From Adiantum capillus-veneris (taxonomy: Eukaryota; Streptophyta; Polypodiopsida; Polypodiales; Pteridaceae): a stretch of DNA of 64,000 bases. The notes beneath the pieces were generated by a model. That model did no database searches, was not told where the DNA came from, and was given only the letters and a program-made list of their open reading frames with translations. The stretch's first letter is position 1. Every line of letters begins with the position of its first letter. Shown here piece after piece: positions 56,210 to 64,000 of the stretch. A program made the translations under genes and the position numbers. The stretch lies in the NCBI GenBank assembly GCA_014529385.2, contig CM043971.1:94651840-94715839 (forward strand), read 5' to 3'.

Positions 56210-59035
56210 TTAGTGAAAAAGGGAAGAAAAAATCAAAAGTAACTTATATAATAGGAAATATTTTTGGTAAAAGAGAAAAAATATGGGGGGGTTCCCATGC
56301 ATGGAAAAGCATGCCTCATTAGCCCTCCCCCTAAGGCTAGAGGTATTCATGCCTCTAGCTCTGTTCTTGAGGATGTTGAAATAGAGTAGGATTTCTCCTT
56401 GGTGGCTGGTAGATCCTTGTAGGGAATAATGGATCCCTTGGAAGCATGAGGCTCCCCAAAGTTCTTTTCGGTGTCCACCTGGGTCCCACACTAAGTGTAA
56501 ATCCATTGTATGCAATAATTTCCTCTTCAGAAGATCACACTTATAATGATTCTTGAGTCCACAAGCTGCACAAGAATTAACTCTTGCATAAGTGATAGAA
56601 GGTATGGAAAGAACTTGATCATTCCTTGAAAGTATTCCAAAGCGGGACCATGCATGGCTTCCTCGTCCAGACACATAGCCAAAAGGGAGTAAGAAACCAT
56701 AATCCTCATATCTTGCTTGTTTTCCTTCTTCATGCAAAATTGATAGAGACCTGTTGCCCACATGGATAGATTGCATGGTTGATGCCTGTTGCACAAGAGA
56801 GCCCACCATGTACAAAAGATAAACTACAAACCACATTTTGAAAAATGACTCCATGTTACCACTAGTATGCAAAACCATTCTTCCTTGATTGGTGTGTCCT
56901 AGATTGATTCCACTGGTAGTTGATGTCAATCCTTCCACTCTTGTCGCAACCCAACTTAAAGAGCTTTCCAAATTAATGTTACACACAATGTTCACAGTTA
57001 GAAAGGAAAACCTAAAGTGCCAGTAGACCTCAATTGCATTTCTCTGCATGAGTCTTTCACCAATCTCGTGCCATAGGGGTAGTTGAAGTGTCTTCACCAC
57101 TTTCACATGTGGTTGCAAATTTGAAGGGTCCACCTTGTTGTGGTTGAATTTGAGGCCCATTACCTCAATGGAGCTATCACTTCCTTCACTCCCTGTTGAC
57201 TCCTCCTCTGAAGTGGTTGAAGAGTTACCACTACAAAACTTATCCATAGAGGTTTCTAGATCAATGTCGCATTGCCAACCTTTCTTCATGTCGTAAAGTA
57301 TTGGCCTCCCTTTTGCATCCTTCATCTGGATTATGCCGGTGTCCCAGTCCTGCTTAGCTCTCATAGCCATAAGCCAAGGCCTCCCTAGAATGATAGGGTA
57401 GCCTTCCCCTTTGTGTGTCATGACAAAGATGTCCACATCTACCTCGGTGTTGAATGCCTTTATCCTAACTGAATTTATGACACCAACACATTGAACTTTT
57501 AAATTATTTGCCATTTTGGCTCGGCATGGTGCCGGCCGACTCACCTCTAAACCCAAACGGTGCATCATTTTTTCACTCATGACACATATTTGTGCGCCAC
57601 CATCGATGTAGATATTGGAGATGTGTTGCCGTTTTATGTAAGCATCCATCACTGGTAGTATGTCGTCTAGATTCCTCCCAGAGATAGCCCCAGCTATCTT
57701 TGGATTTGGTCGCCTCGTGTTAACCATCTTTGTCCATTGTCTCCTCACCCTAGGTGCTAGGTGGAGTAACTGGGGCCAGGTGATTTTTGGGCCCTGCACA
57801 GAAACATCTTGAACCAAATCATATGGTTTAGAACATTCACCCAAAGAGAAATCTACAATGTCAATTTTACGTCGTGACTTGGACGGCTTTTTGCTAGATT
57901 CCCCTTTAGTCTTCATCTTTTCTTCCTTTTGGGAAGATTCACCATGCCTAGCGCGTTTTACCGCAATGGCATCTACTCCTTTAACCTTGGTCTTATCCTC
58001 CTCCACTTTCTGCTTTCCCTTACCTTCAAGACTGATGACGCTTACTGTTTGATTGCCAACTGGTGGTGGGGGTAAGGGTGGAATGAGAGGTTGTGGTGGT
58101 GGTGGTGGTTGTGGTTGAATGGGTGGCTGTAGGATTTGCATGGGTCGTGCTTGTCGTGGTGCCCTCGGTGGTGGTGGTCTTGCTCTCGGTGGTGAATCCT
58201 GGTTTTGCCTGGCTCCTCTGTTGAAATTTTTCCTCCTTGGTTGTGGACAGTAGTACATGCCATGACCATCCTCCCCACAACTGTAGTAGTGGTATTCTTG
58301 GTTTTGCCTTCGTTGTCCTCTTCCTTGCTCTCGTTTGCGATTGTGTGCATGCCCTTGTTGTATCAAATGGACTGAGAGATTCTCAAGTTGATTGGTGATT
58401 CGATTGAGCAGGTCTTGCTGATCTTCAATTGGTTCTTGTGGTTGAATCCTCTGGGCGGCTGTTGTAGGTGGTGCTAGAGGTGTTCGGGTCCTAACGACTT
58501 CCTCTTCATCGATATTCCTGGCTTGTAGGTGCAACTTCTTGTCTTTAAGGCGGGCCACTTCAACTGCTAGCTCATACGTAGCAGGAAACCTTCCCTTCAC
58601 CTTCTCTTTAATAGTTGGCCATAACCCAGCCACAAACCGATCCTTCTTTAGGAAATCAGGTGCCCCCTCATCCTCTCTTAGCGATGCAACCCATCGCCCC
58701 CATAAATCTACAAACTTTGACTCATATGATGCGTATTCTAGCATACTACCCTGCTTCAACTCTGTCAACAATTGCCATAGCTTCTTTGATGTTGTGCCCT
58801 CTCCAAAACGCTTGACAAAGGCTGCCCTTAATAAGTCCCACCGTTCCTTGGTTTCTTGTGCCAAGGCATTGTACCATGATCTTGCCTCCACCTTCATTAG
58901 AAGTGGGAAGATGCGCAAGCGCGAAGCATCATCATCTCTCGCAGAGATGACACATGCTATTTCCAAGTTGTCTAGAAAGTCTGCAGCATCCTCGCCCACC
59001 TTACCAATAAAGGTTGGAAATGCTACACTTGCCAT
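56210..59035 (-). CDS. E6 Gag-protease polyprotein, 941 residues, intact
   Basis: Start ATG at 59035 (MASVAFPTFIGKVGEDAADF), chosen because it matches the F2 Gag start. Order: Gag core (about 1-170, LRIFPLLMKVEARSWYNALA, FVAGLWPTIKEKVKGRFPAT); zinc knuckle near 255-270, YYSCGEDGHGMYYC, with the first Cys replaced by Tyr; Pro-rich linker (about 285-335); basic linker; protease near 480-600 with YIDGGAQICVMS (D-G-G-A) and YPIILGRPWL; acidic Ser-rich stretch; then about 290 residues with no known domain, ending past the polypurine tract and inside the 3' LTR. Role: particle formation and self-cleavage; reverse transcription would need partner enzymes. Confidence 0.88.
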   Translation of the reverse strand: MASVAFPTFIGKVGEDAADFLDNLEIACVISARDDDASRLRIFPLLMKVEARSWYNALAQETKERWDLLRAAFVKRFGEGTTSKKLWQLLTELKQGSMLEYASYESKFVDLWGRWVASLREDEGAPDFLKKDRFVAGLWPTIKEKVKGRFPATYELAVEVARLKDKKLHLQARNIDEEEVVRTRTPLAPPTTAAQRIQPQEPIEDQQDLLNRITNQLENLSVHLIQQGHAHNRKREQGRGQRRQNQEYHYYSCGEDGHGMYYCPQPRRKNFNRGARQNQDSPPRARPPPPRAPRQARPMQILQPPIQPQPPPPPQPLIPPLPPPPVGNQTVSVISLEGKGKQKVEEDKTKVKGVDAIAVKRARHGESSQKEEKMKTKGESSKKPSKSRRKIDIVDFSLGECSKPYDLVQDVSVQGPKITWPQLLHLAPRVRRQWTKMVNTRRPNPKIAGAISGRNLDDILPVMDAYIKRQHISNIYIDGGAQICVMSEKMMHRLGLEVSRPAPCRAKMANNLKVQCVGVINSVRIKAFNTEVDVDIFVMTHKGEGYPIILGRPWLMAMRAKQDWDTGIIQMKDAKGRPILYDMKKGWQCDIDLETSMDKFCSGNSSTTSEEESTGSEGSDSSIEVMGLKFNHNKVDPSNLQPHVKVVKTLQLPLWHEIGERLMQRNAIEVYWHFRFSFLTVNIVCNINLESSLSWVATRVEGLTSTTSGINLGHTNQGRMVLHTSGNMESFFKMWFVVYLLYMVGSLVQQASTMQSIHVGNRSLSILHEEGKQARYEDYGFLLPFGYVSGRGSHAWSRFGILSRNDQVLSIPSITYARVNSCAACGLKNHYKCDLLKRKLLHTMDLHLVWDPGGHRKELWGASCFQGIHYSLQGSTSHQGEILLYFNILKNRARGMNTSSLRGRANEACFSMHGNPPIFFLFYQKYFLLYKLLLIFSSLFH
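56319..56334 (-). other. E6 polypurine tract
   Basis: The minus strand reads TTAGGGGGAGGGCTAA directly before TGAGGCATGC of the 3' LTR. The polyprotein ORF reads through it (RGRANEAC). Confidence 0.75.
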
Positions 59036-59870
59036 GATTACTGAGAGAGAGCTAGAAAACCACACTTCTTAACTTGCAAAATTTTTTCTTCTTTACAAGG
59101 AGGTGTGTATACCCTATTATACTAGGACATAGATTAAAACTTCAAACGGTACATTGCCTTGTACCAAAGGTAAAACAAATGGTTGATCTTATGCCAGAAC
59201 CTCAAAAAACCGCTCCCCACCCGGCATGGTGTCAATGACGTGCTGGTAGTGAATCTTCAAGTCCAATATTACCTTGATTGAGCGTACACGTGTTGGTATG
59301 TGTGATCTGTCTTGAGGTAGGTTGTGTTGATTCATGTGAAGCTTAGAGGTGCTTAGTCACTGTCCAAGCTTGTAGGAGAGGGTGGTGTTCTTTCCTGAAA
59401 CAAAATCAGTAGATCCCTAGTTTCTCTAGTGAGAATGTGAGCCAATGCTTCTGTTATCTGTGCTGCAGCACCAGGTGCGACTTGAAAACTGACTATGATA
59501 ATTACCTCGGTGACTTGAGTTACCCGATTCTCAAAGTAGAATAGTGTTGATTCTCTATTATGCAAAGCTCCTTCCATTTTGTTGTTGTTGGTTGGTTGTA
59601 GGTTGCGGACATGGTTTCCACCTTCTCCTTCTTCTTCTTGGCACTTGGCCTATGTATATCCACTGGGTTTGGCGTGTTGGTTGACTCTCCCACTTCAAAT
59701 CGATTACCGTTACGCCTGGCACTCGAGCTTCGATGGAGACGCGGAGTTCGTCTAGTTATGCTTGGAGCTCTTCTTCTTCTGTCGTCCAGTTAGAAAATCC
59801 TTCATACTCATTCATCCATTCACAATAATTTAGGGTTTTCAGTCTTGTAAACTGAAGGGTTTCAAGAGCC
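59036..59870 (-). other. E6 5' leader
   Basis: About 0.8 kb between primer site and gag ATG. Only short unsupported ORFs are seen (59353-59577, 59611-59793, 59756-59870). Confidence 0.7.
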
Positions 59871-59891
59871 CTCCTCAGTGGGGGCACCAAA
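59871..59891 (-). other. E6 primer-binding site
   Basis: The minus strand reads TTTGGTGCCCCCACTGAGGA immediately after the LTR. It is nearly shared with F2 and related to F3. Confidence 0.75.
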
Positions 59892-61850
59892 TGAGAGGCG
59901 GAAGTGAAAAAAATAGACCCGGTGGCCTCTACACCAAGACTATGCACAATGGCCTCATCATGGGTAATACACAATAGGGGCACCACCTAGCAAGATATGC
60001 GGCTAGGATGCATACATATACACAATGAAGCATGCATGGAAAAAAATTTCAAGATCCACGCCCAAATGTGGAATGGGGTGGTCGGAGAATAAGGTGAGAG
60101 GAGCGGTGAGTGAGTGAGAATGGCCTCGCTACGCGTGCATGTAGTAAGGAAGATAACGAGGTCAGTGATACATGCAAGTATGCTCACTTCTCATACAAAA
60201 GGTGGCGAATCCGCACACCTTAAGATGGAAGTAGCAAGATGATAGGAATATGAGAGAGAGAGAGAGAGTGTGTGTGTGTGGTGGCGAATCCGCACACCTT
60301 AACATAAGCAGAAAAAAAATGGCAAGGAACAAGCATATACCATACTCACAATGAGATATATCCAAAGCGACACAAAGTATGGCACCAAGATGGAGTGTGT
60401 TGATTGCTTGCAAAAGATGAATACAATAGGTAGCGTATGGTAGAAAAATGAGAAGGGAACAAGATCGTAGGAGGCATAATGGAGAGATGGGAGTTGATGG
60501 CGAGGAATATCACGAGTGTGTCCACCCTTCTTCTTCTTGAAATTGTGCCTTCAACCCTTAATTACAAGTGTTGTGGAGGTGTGGTGCTCATCTTTTGTGC
60601 ATGGTGATGGTGATGATGATGGTGTTGTGATTATGTGATTCGGGTTCATGCTACAAGCATGTAGCACAAGAGTGTGTATGGATAGGTGTGTGTGAGTGTG
60701 TATCTCTGCCCCCAAGTGAGCTCTCATGGCCTCCTTATATAGGGAAGGAGGGATGGATTTAGCAATATTTCTATTTGAAGTGAGTGTCCCACTTTGGTGA
60801 CTAGGAAAATGGGGTGCATGTGAATGTGGCTCCCATCTTGTCTCCTCATTATTTAAAATACTAGAGTCAATAGAGAGAGAAAAAGAGAGAATGTGGGTAG
60901 GATGTAGAGGATAGGAAATATTTACAATAGTCTAGCTTTGGATAGACATAAGCTTATTAGGGAGAGAAGAGAGAGGTAAGAAAATTATAAGAGAGGTTGT
61001 AGAAGGTGGATATTTGTTGATGAGGATGGATCCTCCAAAAATGGTGATAGAATTACTCTAGACTAGCCAAGACCTCATTAAAAGAGCCTTGTCTCTTGTA
61101 ATCATGCTTGAAGAGTTGTAGAACCATAGCCATTCTAGAAGGAAGAAAAGTGGGGATGCCCCGTGTCACCATTACACGAGAAAACTAGGGTCCACTACAA
61201 AAATCATATCTCCGTGTTCATAACTCCAAAAATTCTAAAAAATATTGAGCTAAAAGTTGAGATCACGAGCTACGTCTTTCATGTTGAAAGCTCCTTCAAA
61301 TTCGGGATTCTACTTTACTTAAAAAATTCAGCCAAATAATGTATTATTTGTGGCTGCAAAAGTCTTTTGGTGGTCCCCTTTGAGTGGAATTCTCTCTTGC
61401 CTTCAAGTGTAAGCTCCTTCATGTGTAAGCTCCTTCATGTGTATGAAAACATGACCTAGAGTGTTGAAAGATTGGCAATCATCTAGATGGAGGTATTATT
61501 GAAATTTGAAAGTGGGGTTGAGGTTTGAAAATGAAAACTAGTGAATAAAATATTTGGTAGGGTGGATTAATATATATATAAATGAAAAATATATTAGAAA
61601 ATACTAAAATATATAATGTAATTTAGAATATATATACTTAATATTTAAGGTCAAAAGAGAGATCAACAAAGAAAGCTTACTTATTATGCTACATCGTGAT
61701 TGATTAGCATAAGTATTATTTATTTAATTAAGGCTAAAACGTTAGTGAAAAAGGGAAGAAAAAATCAAAAGTAACTTATATAATAGGAAATATTTTTGGT
61801 AAAAGAGAAAAAATATGGGGGGGTTCCCATGCATGGAAAAGCATGCCTCA
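59892..61850 (-). repeat. E6 5' LTR
   Basis: 1,959 bp, TGAGAGGCGG to GCATGCCTCA. An 18-bp tandem duplication (GTAAGCTCCTTCATGTGT) near 61405-61442 is absent from the 3' LTR. Confidence 0.92.
60734..60741 (-). promoter_or_regulatory. TATA box in E6 5' LTR
   Basis: The same TATATAAG as in the 3' LTR, here upstream of the gag leader, so it is the probable promoter of the element. Confidence 0.65.
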
Positions 61851-62040
61851 CAAGTAGTCCCAAGGGTCTTTCAATATGTCCATCAGTCAGTTGAATTTCA
61901 TTCAAGTTTGTCTAATGGCTGGTTGTCCCTAGGATTCCCATACTGCTTTTGTGGCTATGGCTATGCCTGCTCCACTATCCAGTATTGCCATGGTTTCTAT
62001 GTCATTTTATTTCACAGGAAGGGTGGTGTTTCCTTTCGTA
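61851..62040 (-). pseudogene. F5 standard protease, N-terminal half
   Basis: The frame reads METMAILDSGAGIAIATKAVW-like sequence with a canonical D-S-G-A active site, a TAG, then NLNEIQLTDGHIERPLGLL, where E6 interrupts. It continues at 54323 with EKVIVNS. One frameshift is present. It is the usual protease between gag and RT, and proves that the domain at 49113-50275 is an additional one. Confidence 0.8.
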
Positions 62041-62810
62041 GTATTCTTCAACTTTGTTCATTGGAGCAGATCGAATCTCTTTGTTGTCCATTTCGTTTTT
62101 CCATTTTCCCAATTTTTTTGAGATTAACCCCTTTATCCCCACCTTCTCTAGGGTTTTTTTGTAGATCATTCCATAAATATGATCTAAGTTTTAATGATTC
62201 TCCCAAGCTAAGAGTGCATTGGATGGGTGTAGACATGATTGTGAATGAATATTATCTACTTCTAGGGTCTCTTCTGCTCTTTTTACTTAAGTGGTCTTAC
62301 ACACTATGGATTCATCTTCGTTGTCTCCCAAGTAAGCCTGGTAATTTTTTCAAGGTCAATGGTTTCGACATTCCAGAAGCTTTAGATCCGCAATCCCCAT
62401 ACAAGGAAATGAATATTGTCTACTTCTAGGGTCTGTTCCGCTCTTTTTACTTAAGTGGTCTTACACACTATGGATTCATCTTTGTTGTCTCCCAAGTAAG
62501 GGGGTTATGTTTCAAGGTCAATGGTTTTGACATTCCAGAGCTTCAGATCCACAATCCCCATACAAGGATTGTATGTCCATGTCCATATCAAGAGGTAGGT
62601 TGTCTAGCAAAACTTCCTCTATAGGAGTTGACTTTAAAGTTAGGCTCCCATCATTGATCTCTCGAACTTTTTTCCATAAGTGTCCTAGCTAGTCTTCCTT
62701 TACGAATGTAATTCCGTCTAAGACATATTCGTTCTCCGACACTATAGGTTTTGGTTCTTTTGTTTCAAGGTGGGGTTCTACCACCACTTTAGATTTTTCT
62801 TTAGTTTCTC
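62041..62810 (-). pseudogene. F5 gag-protease linker, decayed, with duplication
   Basis: It is broken coding with KKIGKMEKRNGQQRD-like basic segments, and a 164-bp tandem duplication (62244-62407 and 62408-62568) that disrupts the frame. No domain was recognised. Confidence 0.55.
62244..62568 (-). repeat. 164-bp tandem duplication
   Basis: Two copies start AATGAATATTATCTAC (62244) and AATGAATATTGTCTAC (62408) and end TACAAGGA, with a few indels. Confidence 0.9.
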
Positions 62811-63578
62811 TTAACACAAGCTCTTCAGGTTTTGCTTTTCTAGCATTTCTTGCGTGATTCTTACCAAATTTTGGTAAGCTTCAAGCTTAGCTGCTTCCAT
62901 GTCTGGAGAAGGATAGTTCTTCCATTTGATGTCCATGTTTTGGCCTGCTTTAAGTCCTACTTGGTAGGCTTCCAAGGCTACATTAATAGGATCAAAAATT
63001 TTATCAACCAAAATTGATCCTCCAGATTTCACGGTTGTTTCTTTGTTTTCACTCCCAGGTTCTTTCACCTTTTCTTGGAATAGTTGTTTTGCTTTCTCCT
63101 CGATTTCAGCTCATTGTTTTTGTTTCCTCACCTCATACGTTTTGCTTTTACTTCTATTGGTCTTCTGAGAGAAAACTCTTGTGTTCTCCGAATCGTCTGA
63201 GGAGTTATGTTTCTTTTTCTCAGCCTGGGCTCTAGTGATTACCTTGATTGGAGCAATCAGTTCACTCTCTGATGAGCTACTAGGTATCACTTGGACTACG
63301 TTTACTACTATTTTACCCTTGTTTAAAGGATTTTTTGGACAATCTTTTGGGAAGTGTCCTCCCTTTTTGCAACATTGTATGCAATAAGCTTCAATTGGTT
63401 TGAGGTTTTTGTCAGGCTCTGGGCATTCATTCTTCCAATAATCATCTACACCACAATTATGATAGTTTCCCGTTCTTGGCTTAATCGTGGGTCTTACCAT
63501 AGAAGGTATGACACCTTGATTAGCCACATAATACATTGGTGCAAGATCTAGTGGAGCATAAGTCACAGGTTCCTCCAT
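62811..63578 (-). pseudogene. F5 Gag C-terminal region with zinc knuckles
   Basis: The open frame 63111-63578 has two cysteine clusters: YHNCGVDDYWKNECPEPD (first Cys lost) and CIQCCKKGGHFPKDC (CCHC-type). An acidic/basic tail and a break at 63111 follow, then 62811-63068 (FDPINVALEAYQVGLKAGQN). RNA binding is the expected role. Confidence 0.7.
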
Positions 63579-64000
63579 TGGTGGTGGATGTGAATTATAC
63601 CAATCTCCCTCTTAGTTACCATAGATGGACTAGGCTTAGCATAAGGTGTAACATGCACAAGTGCTTGTTCAGCTATGATTCCTTCCAAATGCATGTACTT
63701 TACAAACACTACATTATGTCCTGGATACGAAGGTTGTTGACCCAACATGGGTTGAGGTCTTTCCATACCCATTGGTGGCCTTTGATCTTGGGCCATGTTA
63801 GGCTGATATCTATACATGGGTTGTCCTTGTGGCCTCATGGGCACGTATTGAACATTCCCATCATACTTTGGTCGGTAGTAGCACTCATTGGTCTCATGGT
63901 TGGTCCATTTACCTTGAATTTCACACCATTTATACGGTCTAATAGGTTGTCCCTGTTGAGGTATCCCTTCTCTTGGTCCTCTCAGCGGTGCTTTTTGCAT
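63563..64000 (-). pseudogene. F5 Gag middle region, runs off the window
   Basis: 145 codons open to the window edge: RPYKWCEIQGKWTNHETNEC, a CCHC-like cluster, then a Gln/Pro/Met-rich stretch (MRPQGQPMYRYQPNMAQDQR). The upstream Gag core and 5' LTR lie beyond 64000. It overlaps the next frame by a few bases at 63563-63578, so one shift joins them. Confidence 0.65.

Larger units (their letters stand above)
54324..56318 (-). repeat. E6 3' LTR
   Basis: 1,995 bp. It differs from the 5' LTR by a duplicated CATACATATACACAA-type segment near 54440-54490, a longer AG run (54713-54757) and scattered substitutions. Confidence 0.9.
54324..61850 (-). mobile_element. E6: young, pol-less Gag-protease LTR element
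   Basis: A 7,527-bp minus-strand element with a 5' LTR at 59892-61850 and a 3' LTR at 54324-56318. Termini TGAG...CTCA, with CAAG on both sides (54320-54323, 61851-61854). The LTRs look nearly identical apart from a few indels, so the insertion is recent. It has a primer site, a polypurine tract and one long ORF for Gag and protease. No RT, RNase H or integrase is present. Removing it rejoins the F5 protease frame. Confidence 0.92.

Noticed and set aside
58026-58350. His/Thr-rich minus ORFs in E6
   Set aside because: They are alternative frames of the Pro-rich linker of the intact Gag-protease ORF.
1-64000. CRISPR arrays, bacterial operons, rRNA or tRNA genes
   Set aside because: No regular direct-repeat/spacer array, no prokaryotic gene order and no recognisable structural RNA were seen; all long features fit plant transposable elements.

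Overview
This window looks like part of a large, repeat-packed land-plant nuclear genome. The signs are plant-type Ty3/gypsy polyproteins, LTRs of about 0.9-2 kb, a spliced gene with short T-rich GT-AG introns, and long AC and CT/AG microsatellites. No rRNA or tRNA gene, CRISPR array or clear single-copy host gene was seen. The species cannot be read from the sequence; a fern, lycophyte or gymnosperm-like genome is only a guess.

Layout. (1) 1-3515, plus strand: debris of Ty3/gypsy family F5 (RT/RNase H end, a second protease-like ORF, a 2.1-kb LTR-like block, the start of a Gag-like ORF). (2) 3516-6620, plus: family F1 (LTR, primer site, gag). (3) 6877-21869, minus: family F3, split by a complete family F2 element at 10633-19554. 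(4) 21870-25665, minus: a second F1 copy, cut by F3. (5) 25666-34965, minus: a second F2 copy whose integrase is partly replaced by foreign DNA. (6) 34966-46959, minus: E4, a long Gag-like ORF without pol. It is interrupted by a deleted F2 copy (38747-40244) and by a 6.07-kb terminal-inverted-repeat DNA transposon (40288-46360). (7) 46960-49093: the LTR-like block again, inverted relative to region 1. (8) 49094-64000, minus: a long F5 copy, with a young element E6 (54324-61850) inserted in its protease gene.

The nesting is supported by target-site duplications and by reading frames that rejoin when the insert is removed: E6 in F5 protease (CAAG), F2-D in E4 (GCGT), the DNA transposon in E4 (TACCT).

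Most striking points: the DNA transposon carries a ten-exon plus-strand gene ending in a methyltransferase motif-I signature; F5 appears to encode two retropepsin-like domains, one in the usual place and one after integrase; the F5 LTR-like block holds three 22-bp palindromes at about 290-bp spacing, conserved in both inverted copies; E6 is a young, pol-less Gag-protease element with a 941-residue open frame. Every pol copy here is damaged, so any movement of E6 would depend on enzymes supplied from elsewhere (inference).
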